DNA of 64,000 nucleotides from Choristoneura fumiferana (lineage: Eukaryota > Arthropoda > Insecta > Lepidoptera > Tortricidae): the NCBI RefSeq assembly GCF_025370935.1, contig NC_133500.1, positions 9,586,994 through 9,650,993 on the forward strand. The letters run 5' to 3'. A program made the translations under genes and the position numbers. Under the pieces are notes generated by a model, which saw only the letters and a list, made by a program, of their open reading frames with translations, did no database searches and was not told the DNA's origin. Below are positions 21,001 to 25,624 of this stretch, piece after piece (position 1 is the first letter of the stretch; the number at the start of each line of letters is the position of its first letter).

Positions 21001-21967
21001 TATAATATTTTTGTTCATGTGCCTTAATATATAAGGTGGTATTTTGCTTTTATAGGTATTTAGTTTTTTATGTCTTGCCTGAGCAGCATGTTATGTTTCT
21101 TATTAATAGTGGAAACTGTTGTAGCTATTTTCAATATTTTTATGTCTTTTATACTATGCATTATTTCAAGCTATTTGTTTTCCTAAAATAAATAAATAAT
21201 TAAATATGAATATTGTCTATTTATTCGTATAATTATGAGGTATTTCTTAAAAAACTTTACATCCGCTCCGCAACTGCGTGTGTCAAAAATACCTTCTGCG
21301 CAAAATGCTCGATATATCACAAGCTCTCATCCTTATTTTGCACTCTTTGGGATTTTTTTTCTAAAGCGCTAAGTTTTTGGTAAAAAAATCATTTTTAACA
21401 CAAGCGTTTTTTTCGGTGACTGTACTTCTCGTTGACTGTACTTGCATTGTAACCTAAACTACATTTACATACCAAATTTCGAGTTGAAGAGCCGGCCTGA
21501 GGAGACTATCCTAGCCGGATTACCGGGATGTCACTACTAAATTATTGTATTGTCACGCAATTTACATAAGTATGCCAAATTTTAAGACAATCCGACTACT
21601 GAAAGTTGTTCGAATTTAACTTGCAAGATTTGATTGCAGACAGACACAACGGGACAGGTGAAACTATATTTAGGGGCTGTTTCACCATCCATTGATTAGT
21701 GTTAACTGGCGGTTAGGTGTGATGCCGTCTCTATTTCTTTTGTTCGAATAGACGGAGACGGCATCACATTTAACCGTCGGTTAACGCTAATAAATGGATG
21801 GTGAAACAGCCCCTTAGTTTTTAAAGCTTGTAAAAATGTGGTTATATTGCAGCGTGATCCAGTTCTGCGCGAAGGCGGAACCCTTGAAGATAGCGGACCG
21901 TCCGTGCTCGCATTACTGCGGGGCCTGCATGGGCATCACCTGCCCAGAGGAGGGCGCATTCTGGTGA
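1..21967 (+). CDS. ARMT1: ARMT1-like DUF89 phosphatase, multi-exon, 5' partial
   Basis: Joined exons: 1-93, 1214-1431, 2933-3089, 3574-3795, 5168-5245, 8978-9143, 10568-10653, 11656-11717, 12971-13038, 14267-14385, 15669-15846, 16670-16796, 21853-21967 (1689 bases, 562 codons plus stop; 587 if the candidate exon 6907-6981 is included). The product resembles ARMT1/C6orf211-type DUF89 proteins from just after their N-terminus to their C-terminus. Signature segments are CDNSGYE (metal-binding Asp-Asn), PWFVSDVTPDDF (second metal Asp) and LFKGDLNYRKL. The family consists of Mn/Co/Ni-dependent damage-control phosphatases, soluble and active on sugar phosphates such as fructose-1-phosphate; a reported carboxyl methyltransferase activity is disputed. 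Seen here: all those motifs are intact, so an active enzyme is inferred. Odd: Pro/Ala/Lys-rich insertions lengthen it beyond the roughly 440 residues of the human protein, a Cys-rich tail follows the usual end, one intron is GC-AG, and another ORF lies in the last intron. Confidence 0.88.
494..561. repeat. short hairpin
   Basis: CTGTCATCTCCCAG and CTGGGAGATGACAG, with GGCACAAATTTGTGCC nested inside; in ARMT1 intron 1. Confidence 0.7.
680..808 (+). repeat. LINE-tail-like repeat in ARMT1 intron 1
   Basis: GTCTTATGGACCGGGCCGAA to TATAAATAAATTATTTTCTT, then TTTC repeats. The rest of the intron (94-1213) is AT-rich with no gene signal. Confidence 0.35.
1214..1431 (+). CDS. ARMT1: ARMT1 exon 2
   Basis: Acceptor TATTCCAG at 1213, donor GTGAGT at 1432, phase 0 to 2. 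Encodes a charged helical part ending FTNTWVFSECYVYRRIQDAC, the counterpart of the ARMT1 segment SPWLLVECYMYRRI. GC-rich against AT-rich introns. Confidence 0.92.
1571..1829 (+). repeat. dispersed repeat family A, copy 1
   Basis: T-run, ATTCGACTGGATGGCAAACG, TGCCAACCTAGAGGCCTAAG and GTCCTACCACCTGC end. Same order in 4791-5063 (reversed), 12668-12941 and 15899-16112. Probably a SINE or LINE tail. Confidence 0.8.
2632..2746. mobile_element. hairpin MITE family 1, copy 1
   Basis: Near-perfect palindrome with ends TTAGGGGCTGTTTCAC and GTGAAACAGCCCCTTAA around a GATGCCGTGCATCACA loop; 115 bases, in ARMT1 intron 2. Confidence 0.82.
2933..3089 (+). CDS. ARMT1: ARMT1 exon 3
   Basis: Acceptor GGTTTCAG at 2932, donor GTTAGT at 3090, phase 2 to 0. 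Encodes KFDAFDAQKEQSFKTGEEA, matching the family segment FDVFKESKEQNF, then a helix ending FITLLK that continues directly into the next exon. Confidence 0.92.
3107..3486 (-). mobile_element. RTE-like LINE 3' end
   Basis: The minus strand encodes the reverse-transcriptase C-terminus: RIGKRSVGRPPTRWTDDLVK, then EAYVQQWTSCG and stop, with an ATG-rich tail at 3107. It fills most of ARMT1 intron 3. No catalytic domain remains. Confidence 0.82.
3574..3795 (+). CDS. ARMT1: ARMT1 exon 4, with first proline-rich insertion
   Basis: Acceptor TATTTTCAG at 3573, donor GTAAAA at 3796, phase 0 to 0. Opens with ICLWSNKCDLSLSLGEP, the family's SLWGNKCDLSLSGG motif. It then runs into about 40 residues rich in Pro, Ala and Lys, including a PPPPP run, before MDPFQLIIEYKDK rejoins the family pattern. 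The Pro-rich segment sits where vertebrate ARMT1 has a short variable loop. Confidence 0.87.
3836..3945. repeat. hairpin
   Basis: TGATCCGGATAACTCACGTC and TTAAATCGAG, mirrored by CTCGATTTAAAACGTGAGTT and ATCCGGGTCA; 110 bases, 40 bases after ARMT1 exon 4. Confidence 0.75.
3990..4085 (+). mobile_element. SINE head fragment (ATG-tail family)
   Basis: TATCGCCTCTCAAGCAGAGG, GGGTTCAAACCCCGG and CGAAATTCATGTGCGG, in the direction opposite to its neighbour at 4135-4391; ends in a GATA repeat. Confidence 0.75.
4135..4391 (-). mobile_element. SINE (ATG-tail family)
   Basis: Tail CATCATCATCATC at 4135 (plus-strand view), body to GAGGCGC; lacks an internal 35-base piece and most of the A-box head. Confidence 0.83.
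4506..4675. repeat. CAATA microsatellite and attached LINE-tail-like repeat
   Basis: CAATACAATACAATACAATA runs into ACTCTTTATTGCACACC and ends near TTCCAGGCAACC; inserted in family F. Confidence 0.6.
4791..5063 (-). repeat. dispersed repeat family A, copy 2
   Basis: Reverse orientation, from GCAGGTGGTAGGGCCTTGTG to CCAGTCGAATAAAAAAAA; inserted into family F (4424-5115). Confidence 0.82.
5168..5245 (+). CDS. ARMT1: ARMT1 exon 5
   Basis: Acceptor TATTTCAG at 5167, donor GTGAGT at 5246, 26 codons, phase 0 to 0. Reads ILVDDSGKIADQVVVKAENM and onward. Similarity to the family is weak here; phase and splice sites carry the call. Confidence 0.75.
5300..6374. mobile_element. foldback-like palindromic element interrupted by the Harbinger MITE
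   Basis: The arm at 5301-5430 (GCGTTTATACCTGCTGAGCT, GGCAACGTTGCATTTTTG) is mirrored at about 6245-6372. Between them are the Harbinger element and an inner inverted repeat (CTCCAATAATTATT). Removing the MITE leaves a hairpin of about 380 bases. Part of one arm recurs at 20806-20853. Confidence 0.72.
5431..6120. mobile_element. PIF/Harbinger-type non-autonomous element, copy 1
   Basis: Inverted ends CAGCCTTATTCATAAAAA and TTTTTTATGAATAAGGCTG with TAA target duplication (5428-5430, 6121-6123), the 3-bp TWA duplication of Harbinger elements. 690 bases, no ORF. Inserted into a foldback-like element. Confidence 0.88.
6620..6765. mobile_element. hairpin MITE family 1, copy 2
   Basis: Ends AAGGGGCTGTTTCACC and GGTGAAACAGCCCCT; the inner stem AGACGGAGACGGCATCAC is mirrored. 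140 bases before the candidate Cys-rich ARMT1 exon. Confidence 0.82.
6907..6981 (+). CDS. ARMT1: candidate ARMT1 exon, cysteine-rich, possibly alternative
   Basis: An open 75-base block lies between AAATTTCAG (ends 6906) and GTTAAT (from 6982). It is phase 0 to 0, so it can be kept or skipped without shifting the gene. It would add 25 residues with a CKCSCH cluster and one more Cys. Base composition is less AT-rich than the surrounding intron. No vertebrate ARMT1 segment corresponds to it; it would extend the variable linker. The donor is weak, so a cassette exon or a chance ORF are both possible. Confidence 0.42.
7416..7482 (-). mobile_element. SINE 3' fragment (ATG-tail family)
   Basis: CATCATCATCATC tail followed by CCTATATACGTCCCACTGCT, then broken off. 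Confidence 0.75.
7936..7984. repeat. short GC-rich hairpin
   Basis: GATTGCAGGCGCGCTA and TAGCGCGCCTGCAATC, 16-base arms, 17-base loop, in AT-rich DNA. Confidence 0.7.
8404..8463 (-). mobile_element. RTE-like LINE 3' fragment
   Basis: CATCATCATCATCTTTTTAG then AGGACGTCCACTGTTGGACA; only the extreme 3' end. Confidence 0.6.
8469..8947. repeat. degenerate CGTTTCGC/GCAGATT repeat block
   Basis: Many imperfect copies of TTCGTTTCGCNGATT-like words on both strands, with the ends GGTGACTCGTTTCGCCGA and TCGGCGAACCATTAGGTAAC mirrored. No exact period. Abuts ARMT1 exon 6 on its 5' side. Confidence 0.6.
8978..9143 (+). CDS. ARMT1: ARMT1 exon 6, poly-Ala/Pro-rich linker
   Basis: Acceptor CTGCGCGCAG at 8977 (a second CAG lies 6 bases on, in frame), donor GTGAGA at 9144, phase 0 to 1. 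Encodes AQLE, about 11 Ala, GKGKGK, then alternating Pro and Glu runs, and ends VPCPAKVCVPSAVLF, which leads into the strand before the catalytic Asp-Asn. Strong GC bias and GCC repetition suggest trinucleotide expansion. Confidence 0.82.
9163..9215 (-). mobile_element. SINE 3' fragment, degraded
   Basis: CATCATCGTCATCATGCCAA followed by CGTCACACTGCTGCAG. Confidence 0.45.
9615..9742. repeat. inverted repeat (MITE-like)
   Basis: GTATTGTATGCAACAGTTTT against AAACTGTTGCATAAAATAC with AAAGATCAA/TTGATCCTT inside. Confidence 0.6.
9866..10158. mobile_element. hAT-like element with GGGGCCC-rich ends
   Basis: CAGAGCCGGATTAAGTCAGC and CTAATCCGCCACTG form inverted ends; GCGGGGCCTGTAGCAAATTT is mirrored by GGGCCCCGTAGCATTTGC. 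Confidence 0.55.
10303..10512. mobile_element. hAT-type MITE
   Basis: CAGAGGTTCCCAAACTTA and, inverted at the right, CAGTCTTTCCCAAAGCG; 8-bp duplication CTCTTGAA/CTCTTGAG. Ends 55 bases before the catalytic ARMT1 exon 7. Confidence 0.78.
10568..10653 (+). CDS. ARMT1: ARMT1 exon 7, catalytic DNSG motif, GC donor
   Basis: Acceptor GTTTAACAG at 10567, phase 1 to 0. Encodes DIVCDNSGYELFTDLCLAHF, the family's VLDNSGFELVTDLILADF motif; the Asp and Asn bind the catalytic metal. The exon ends GAAAAG followed by GCAAGT, a non-canonical GC 5' splice site with otherwise ideal pairing to U1. Confidence 0.93.
10769..11067 (-). mobile_element. tRNA-derived SINE (ATG-tail family), full copy
   Basis: Head GCCGTGGTGGCCTAGTGG and B box GGGTTCAAACCCC near 11030; flanks AAAAATT on both sides look like a target duplication. 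In the GC-AG intron of ARMT1. Confidence 0.88.
11095..11300 (+). repeat. LINE-associated repeat fragment
   Basis: CCCGTGGAAATATCGGGATA, CAAATTTCATTCAAATCAGT, AGCCGTTTTAGCG and a CA tail; a widespread insect LINE 3' pattern. Confidence 0.5.
11497..11590 (+). mobile_element. second tRNA-derived SINE family, head
   Basis: GGTGTAGGGGTTATAGCACG (A-box region) and GGGTTCGATTCCCAG (B box) end at GTGCTGGTC, followed by TTTTCCTGGTTGTTCTGTGC. The tRNA cloverleaf is not complete, so I call it a SINE and not a tRNA gene. 65 bases before ARMT1 exon 8. Confidence 0.75.
11656..11717 (+). CDS. ARMT1: ARMT1 exon 8, second metal-site Asp
   Basis: Acceptor TTATTTTCAG at 11655, donor GTAAGT at 11718, phase 0 to 2. 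Encodes VRFHVKKYPWFVSDVTPDDF, matching the ARMT1 segment KTIPWFVSDTTIHDF, whose SD aspartate is a metal ligand. Confidence 0.93.
11771..12493. mobile_element. TIR element rich in GATACGCGTATC words
   Basis: GCTGCGTCCACATTTGTATC against CGAAATGTGGACCCAGC; GTGTGGACGC and its complement recur inside (11855, 12190, 12240). Fills most of ARMT1 intron 8. Confidence 0.62.
12350..12478. repeat. palindrome (GTCACTACTTT family), copy 1
   Basis: CGTCACTACTTTGAAAAAAT and CTCGTATCTCAAAT, mirrored at TTGAGATACAAGCTTTTTTA with AAAGTAGTGACG; second copy at 16466-16594. Confidence 0.7.
12668..12941 (+). repeat. dispersed repeat family A, copy 3
   Basis: Full copy ending GGTCCTACCACCTGC, 29 bases upstream of ARMT1 exon 9. 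Confidence 0.82.
12971..13038 (+). CDS. ARMT1: ARMT1 exon 9
   Basis: Acceptor TATGTTTTAG at 12970, donor GTGAGT at 13039, phase 2 to 1. Reads FVINACASSSYSRTVPAPEP, the start of another Pro/Glu-rich loop. A repeat of the VPCP-hairpin family ends only 29 bases upstream of the exon. Confidence 0.78.
13091..14037. other. ARMT1 intron 9, no gene seen
   Basis: AT-rich. A piece of SINE at 13046-13090 precedes it. Imperfect duplicates of TGGGCATTTTCG-like sequence at 13187 and 13335; otherwise nothing recognised. Confidence 0.5.
14038..14218 (+). mobile_element. SINE, 5'-truncated (ATG-tail family)
   Basis: Starts within the body at GGTGAAGGAAAACATCGTG and ends GGGATGATGATGATG, 48 bases before ARMT1 exon 10. 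Confidence 0.85.
14267..14385 (+). CDS. ARMT1: ARMT1 exon 10
   Basis: Acceptor ACGTTTCAG at 14266, donor GTGAGA at 14386, phase 1 to 0. Begins AEGQPPPEPEPPRN, then LRKLGEQWKQFVADGTFVVM, the counterpart of the WEEYIKMGKWVYHNHIFW region. A 5'-truncated SINE ends about 48 bases before the exon. Confidence 0.86.
14414..14866 (+). repeat. dispersed repeat family D, copy 1
   Basis: Starts AGGGTTCCGGAGCC, then a TGTC/CCGT-repeat stretch, and ends GGCTACGGAACCCTATCCTG with GACACGCTCTTG. Recurs at 33983, 38041, 62854. Confidence 0.75.
15190..15626. mobile_element. inverted-repeat element enclosing the hAT fragment
   Basis: TATAATATTTTTCACCTATG with ATGAGTTCTGTGA at the left, TCACAGAACTCATGATAGGT with GAAAAATACAATA at the right; 30-odd-base arms. 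Confidence 0.62.
15274..15364. mobile_element. hAT-like fragment, GGGTTCGC family
   Basis: CACCATCACGTAAACCTTGT, GCGAACCCCTAGGGGTTCGC and CTTTGAGAAACCCT match the left end of 39051-39456 inverted. Confidence 0.7.
15669..15846 (+). CDS. ARMT1: ARMT1 exon 11, KGDLNYRKL motif
   Basis: Acceptor TTCGTTAG at 15668, donor GTTAGT at 15847, phase 0 to 1. Encodes DDFWTSPHCYKDM and AVLFKGDLNYRKLLGERN, the most conserved part of the C-terminal half; Lys, Asp and Arg here bind metal and phosphate in DUF89 proteins. Confidence 0.95.
15899..16112 (+). repeat. dispersed repeat family A, copy 4, internally deleted
   Basis: As the others up to AAGTGCCAGTAATTTA, then jumps to AGATGGTGGTAGCAATCCGG; follows an AT microsatellite. 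Confidence 0.78.
16466..16594. repeat. palindrome (GTCACTACTTT family), copy 2
   Basis: CGTCAGTACTTTAAAAAAAA to TTTTCAAAGTAGTGACG, 75 bases before ARMT1 exon 12; the centre holds CTTTATGACCATTG as in copy 1. Confidence 0.7.
16670..16796 (+). CDS. ARMT1: ARMT1 exon 12
   Basis: Acceptor TTTTGCCAG at 16669, donor GTAAGA at 16797, phase 1 to 2. Encodes GFIPAPILALRTVKADLICG, matching the family's FHPAPLCTIRTLKAEI, and ends DPDWMRKGDYG, matching SWWTTGKYG. Confidence 0.95.
16816..17218 (+). repeat. dispersed repeat family E, copy 1
   Basis: TTCTCATGCTCGTAAAGTTC to GCTCTTGTTGTACAATCTAC. Begins 19 bases after ARMT1 exon 12. A second copy is at 24775-25199. Confidence 0.7.
17218..17337. repeat. inverted repeat
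   Basis: GGGCCTACGGCTACGGTTGG against CCGGCTAGCGTAGGCCCG. The following 17338-18063 is AT-rich with no gene signal. Confidence 0.6.
18064..18112 (+). mobile_element. RTE-like LINE fragment
   Basis: GGCAAGCGCAGCGTAGGACG and TCCACCAACGAGACGG match the RSVGRPPTR codons of the LINE. Confidence 0.55.
18118..18226. mobile_element. half copy of the 23930-24097 palindrome
   Basis: GGGCGTGTACATGAAAAACA, GATATTTCCATGTCAGTATT and GGTAAAGAGTGTCACC follow the right arm with substitutions. Confidence 0.65.
18408..18487. repeat. 80-bp repeat, ACTGGCAAAATTGTCCTC family
   Basis: TTTTACCGTACAACGGCAAA, then CAAATGGACAGAGCCATATT. Copies at 53422-53500 and, diverged, 23808-23896. Confidence 0.6.
18603..18743. 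repeat. MITE-like, TTTAACCGCCA ends
   Basis: TTTAACCGCCATTG and TATTGGCGGTTAAA inverted ends; inner ATTATAAGGC/CTTATAATTA. Confidence 0.5.
19137..19405. mobile_element. MITE family 2, uninterrupted copy
   Basis: Ends ATAGGGATGTTGACACCA and TGGTGTCAACATCCCTAT; 269 bases. Ends 157 bases before the chosen start of the nested ORF, so it may hold that gene's promoter or bound its transcript. Confidence 0.82.
19562..20467 (+). CDS. intronless secreted protein nested in ARMT1 last intron, tentative aerolysin/ETX-MTX2-like fold
   Basis: An uninterrupted frame is open from 19424; in-frame ATGs are at 19424, 19475 (AAAATGG context) and 19562 (GAGATGG). I chose 19562 because it puts a short signal peptide, MAYRFVLLLPLVNA, at the N-terminus of a 301-residue product; the 19475 start would place a longer hydrophobic segment before it. 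The mature part is beta-rich. Its middle (residues about 130-190) has alternating Ser/Thr/Asn-Val strands such as NKVSITWNTGAELTVSD, followed by a conserved-looking NITLQPGKSIMSEL turn. That order is typical of aerolysin-type beta-pore proteins (ETX/MTX2 group), which are secreted and oligomerise on membranes. The family call is my inference from strand pattern, not an alignment. It has no introns and lies in the same orientation as ARMT1, so it may be a retrocopy, a transferred gene or a host defence protein. The frame shows no damage. Confidence 0.5.
   Translation: MAYRFVLLLPLVNARFDINIGSHQRTDSKGVHVSFNGRAIDIISDKERSSFGLSDQSVKDGAELYFGKRPTDVYFHSPTPENVYETYQWEQVSRTITANEGKLINVATKHEVIAHQAFENLEAVDIIVNVAMSRSVENKVSITWNTGAELTVSDNTKMNLAVKYRSLEMNLHTNLYEDLEKTEAVPFGNGCFLNITLQPGKSIMSELHATKVVARTELDYEARLHGVVAAYYAEKYKEHNYWALDVAAIMEYAELRNSIVAQQNVVSQFYEEPKLIVRDRENGNLIFKGFKCPYYNAAVLV
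20806..20853. repeat. fragment of the foldback arm
   Basis: GTTAGTTTTTCTCGATTATT and the following ATGAAAATTAAAAAT match the arm at 5340-5387. Lies downstream of the nested secreted-protein ORF. Confidence 0.6.
21074..21215 (+). repeat. 142-bp repeat with AATAAATAAAT end
   Basis: TGCCTGAGCAGCATGTTATG to TTTTCCTAAAATAAATAAAT. The same order occurs at 53681-53815. Looks like a transcript 3' end that has been dispersed. Confidence 0.6.
21670..21816. mobile_element. hairpin MITE family 1, copy 3
   Basis: Same ends and core; ends 36 bases upstream of the last ARMT1 exon. Confidence 0.82.
21853..21967 (+). CDS. ARMT1: ARMT1 last exon with cysteine-rich tail
   Basis: Acceptor TATATTGCAG at 21852; stop TGA at 21965-21967, phase 2 in. 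The first residues (GVIQFCAKAEPL) align with the IFQFDGPL end of vertebrate ARMT1. About 25 more residues follow, with four Cys and one His in the order C-SHY-C-GA-C-MGIT-C. This tail could bind zinc or an Fe-S centre; no known family is recognised. The intron before it is 5056 bases long. Confidence 0.86.
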
Positions 21968-22118
21968 CTCCGACGTAAGTAGAACTGTAACTTTCAAATA
22001 GAAACAAACAAGAGGACATGTCATGTCCCGGTTTGTACCGAAACCTGTGTCGCCGAAAATGCTCACAGCGCATTCATACTTCGAGATATTCAAATTTTAT
22101 TGAGTTTCACGTTGTAGG

Positions 22119-22370
22119 TGGGCCAATCAACTATTTTACCGACGCTTTGGGCGTCTCCTGCGTTACCAAAATTGTCTCTGGCGGTGCCAAAAAATCGTAC
22201 TTCCAACAAGATATTTCACGGTTTTTTAGGTTGAACTTGTGTAGGATGCCATGTATTCATTGTACACCATCTATTATATTACAGAAAAAACATGGTTACT
22301 TAAATAAAACTGAAACTGTTTAAAAATGTCGCGGACAGATTAGTGTCGGTAAAAAAGTTGATTGGCCCAG
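22119..22370. mobile_element. MITE-like element over the ARMT1 3' end
   Basis: TGGGCCAATCAACTATTTTA against AAAAAAGTTGATTGGCCCAG with CCGAC/GTCGG; starts 152 bases after the stop codon. Confidence 0.65.
22303..22308 (+). promoter_or_regulatory. possible poly(A) signal of ARMT1
   Basis: AATAAA lies 336 bases after the ARMT1 stop codon, inside a palindromic MITE-like element (22119-22370). Earlier AT-rich alternatives cannot be excluded. Confidence 0.3.
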
Positions 22371-22435
22371 GTATTTGTATTGGTCGTAGCTTTTAATCAA
22401 AATAATAACTACTGAACCGATTTTCTCCCGTCAGA

Positions 22436-22690
22436 GTGCAGCACTAGCACAAAACCGTGAACAGGTTTTTTGAATATCGTATTATTTCAATTAATGTTTT
22501 TGGAAATATAGCTCTATTGTTACTATCGATGTAAAATATCATGTTATTTTGTTACTAATAAATATATCATAATTTCACGGTACTTACTCTTTGGTCATGA
22601 TCTGTCATGGTGACACAAGAGAACTGACGTTGTCATGGGTTTGCGCTAGTGTCGCCCCCTGAGCTGAGCTTTGCCTGATATGCCCTATTT
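22436..22690 (+). repeat. dispersed repeat family F, uninterrupted copy
   Basis: AGTGCAGCACTAGCACAAAA to GAGCTTTGCCTGATATGCCC, in the convergent spacer; shows the empty site for the split copy. Confidence 0.72.
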
Positions 22691-22732
22691 AGACATGCTA
22701 CTAAAAACATAACTTTCTTTTTGTGTACCACC

Positions 22733-22800
22733 CCACCCCGGTCTATATACGTCCCGCTGATAGCAACAGCCTGCCTCTCAGCATGAGAGTTCTTTGTGCT
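22733..22800 (-). mobile_element. SINE 3' fragment, degraded
   Basis: GGTCTATATACGTCCCGCTG then CTCTCAGCATGAGAG, recognisable but diverged. Confidence 0.45.
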
Positions 22801-23351
22801 GTAGTGTAGTAGAAAGTGGCTGACCAAGGAGCTAAAATTTTACCTAACAAATTATTTGCCACTATTCTCTGTCTTACTTTAGGTTTTTTTTTTAGTCTCA
22901 TTTTTTTTATAAGCCATACGTCTTACTTTAGGTTTAGTTTTGTACTTTTAAGAGCGTTCGTATTAAAACATGTTTTGTTTCAGGTACTCTTCAAGTCTTC
23001 AAACTCATTTTTATTGCAATTACACTACATACTCACTTAAATCAATTATACCGCTTTTTGGCACTTAAACCTTTATATCTGTTAAATAAAACATTTTATT
23101 TTGAAAACAGATTTTTATTTACAGTTTATTTTTTACAAGTATTTACAATTTACAAAAAAAGTATTTTTAGTATAAATTGGTACATTTTTTTATTGCAAAC
23201 AAGGAGTGGTCTGGATAAGCCTGGATGAATGCAGGATACAAGTATATAATAATAAAAAAGACGACGTGCCATTTTCAGCATGGCAAATATGGCATTGAGG
23301 GTTTCTAGACTGGCGAAATATCGCAAGATGGCGTTAGTATCGAGAGATCAG

Positions 23352-23469
23352 AGGCCGTTTCGCCTAACGTTTCTGACGCTCGTGATCGCAATCAAATGAC
23401 AGTTTTTGTTTGCGAAATCTGTCATTTGATTGCGATCGCGAGCGTCAGAGACGTTAGACAATACGGCCT
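23352..23469. repeat. hairpin
   Basis: AGGCCGTTTCGCCTAACGTT, CTGACGCTCGTGATCGCAAT and mirror images; 118 bases, loop around 23405. Confidence 0.78.
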
Positions 23470-23929
23470 CAGTTTGACGTTGCAGTCTTGCTTGTGATTG
23501 GCTCAAGTATTTAACCAATCACAAACGTGATGCATATGTCAAAGTTGTCAAACGGACACTATAATAGCGCCAACTAACCTGTCACAGGATTCGATTTGTA
23601 GCATTCGAACATGGCGGATGTAGACAATACCTAATTTTGATATTTCTGTTTCTTTGGCTAGTTGAAGTATAATTTTGATAGTGTTTTATGCGGCGATTAA
23701 CCTTAACAGTGATCACAAAATTCTATATTGCTCTCGTGTCTGACATTTTTTAATGCGCAAGTTGTCTCCACGTGGTTTCTGGAGTTTTACTATCATGTTG
23801 AAAAAACTATCACCGTACAACGTCCCTCTCAAAGAGAGTTTACCTTGACATTGGCGAAATTGTCCTATTAATTAGGACAGAAAAACCATATCTTAAAAGA
23901 GAAGAAGAAGAAGAACCTGTCACAGAAAC

Positions 23930-24097
23930 CGGGTGACACTCTTTCCCGGCCCGGATAATACCGGGATGGAAATACCGACCCTGTTTTTTGTGTACACGCC
24001 CATAGAAGCTGACAGGAGCTTCTATGCGCGTGTACACGAAAAACAGAATCGGTATTTCCATCCCGGTATTATCCGGGCCGGGAAAGAGTGTCACCCG
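23930..24097. mobile_element. near-perfect palindrome, 168 bp
   Basis: CGGGTGACACTCTTTCCCGG, CCCGGATAATACCGGGATGG mirrored to TGTCACCCG. Because of the symmetry both strands show nearly the same short ORF. A half copy is at 18118-18226. Confidence 0.85.
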
Positions 24098-24130
24098 CAG
24101 AAACCCTCATTTTCTCATTTACCAGGGGGT

Positions 24131-24207
24131 AGGTTAGGTTTCACCATCCATTGATTCATTTATCCGTCAATTAAAAATAATCAATAGGTGGTGAAACAGC
24201 CCCCTTA
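24131..24207. mobile_element. hairpin MITE family 1, short divergent copy
   Basis: GTTTCACCATCCATTGATT against TCAATAGGTGGTGAAACAGC; core deleted. Confidence 0.6.
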
Positions 24208-24236
24208 CTCTACAAACTTCTGTATTTCTAAAACTG

Positions 24237-24376
24237 AATAGGGTAGATATCATCACCAATCAAATAAACGTACTTAGCTGTCAAAAAACAACTAAAAATC
24301 TAATTTAGCCGAGCTTAAATTCTTTTTTTTACCATAGTAACGTCTTGACATTATTGTATGGTATCATATACCCTAT
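24237..24376. mobile_element. MITE family 2 relative
   Basis: ATAGGGTAGATATCATCACC and GGTATCATATACCCTAT ends; shares AATCAAATAAACGTACTTAG and the AAAATCTAATTT core with the longer copies. Confidence 0.55.
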
Positions 24377-24774
24377 TATTGCAGCAGAATCTAGTAAATT
24401 CAAAATAATTTATCGGTGGTGAAGTGATATGATAAAAGAGAATGCGTAATCGCACATAAACCAAAATATAAATGGTATTCTGCCCTTTCGCAGAAATAAA
24501 TGTATAATTTGCCAAACGCCGAAACAAAAAAATCTCAGTGTATTTTTTATGGTTTTATAAACACAGTAGGTAAAGTAGGTGTGTGATGAAAGTTCGGAAA
24601 AAATATAGTTTCGGAAAAATTCGTGGGTTGGGCAATAAAACAGTTAGACAAATAAAACATTTGGGAATAATGTTTCGGCAAAAAGACAGAGAACCAATAT
24701 AAATATTCATGAAAATGCATCGGGCAATACAATTTACCCCGAATTAATATGCATTAACGACTAGATTTTTTGTT

Positions 24775-25199
24775 CACTTGTCATGCTCGTGAACCTCTTA
24801 TTTATGCTGATTATATGAGACATAAAATTACTTTTCATGCTCTAGCGTATAAAGTAAAACCTTCCAACTTAAAACTTCCCAACAGACACAAAAAAGTGCG
24901 TACAATGTTTTTTTTTTAATAATTCGTGATTTACATTAATAAGTTAACAAAACTACACAGAATACGAATAAGTCAATATCAATGCATGAAAAATAAAAGG
25001 CACCTAGTAAATAAATATTTGTTTCCACTGTTGCAGTTTGATTTCCTCGCAATATAAGTGAAAAACAGAGCTTATAACTTGTTCATAAGAATAATTTTAC
25101 CCTCGACTCAAATATCGACCCTCGCTTGTGGCTCGGTTGGGTATAAACGGCTCGTGTAAAATGGCGCGTTCTATGCTCTTGTTGTAGTCTACTATTAGG
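24775..25199 (+). repeat. dispersed repeat family E, copy 2
   Basis: CTTGTCATGCTCGTGAACCT to GCTCTTGTTGTAGTCTACTA; a related partial segment lies at about 26810-26925. Confidence 0.68.
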
Positions 25200-25537
25200 T
25201 ACACCAAAAGATAAAATCAATTAAGTTTAAAATCAGCTAACTTCCAAATGGAGTTCAAAAGTTGGACTTAAAAAGGTGATTATTTTAAACCAAAAATGGA
25301 ATTACAATTTGGTGGTCATTTAATGTTTTCAGCTAAAAGTAATTAGCTTAGTGTTCGTTATATAAAATAGGTAAAAAATCTAAAAAGATTTGTCACAATT
25401 TTAAATTAAAATGAGTCTTATGTTTTCCCTCATTGATTTCTGGCGTAACCGAATTTTTTCCCTGCCACCGCTGGCATGCCTGGTGCGCCCTAGCCCATGG
25501 CTCTCCTGAAAGTTCCGCCCAGCACTGGACGAGGTGT

Positions 25538-25624
25538 TCACGGGTTAATGGCGACCCATCCGTTGTTTCCGTCGGGTAAAGTTATCTGCACTACCCGCAC
25601 GATTCCTCCGCTCTCGTCTAATAT
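25538..25624 (-). CDS. ZAD-ZNF last exon and stop
   Basis: Acceptor CTTTTTCAG at 25625 side; encodes ILDESGGIVRVVQITLPDGN, then NGWVAINP and TGA at 25540-25538. I see no clear AATAAA on this strand in the next 300 bases. Confidence 0.87.
   Translation of the reverse strand: MLDESGGIVRVVQITLPDGNNGWVAINP

Noticed and set aside
23840..24154. Two overlapping ORFs on opposite strands with the same start MTLFPGPDNTGMEIP
   Set aside because: Consequence of a near-perfect palindrome, not two genes.
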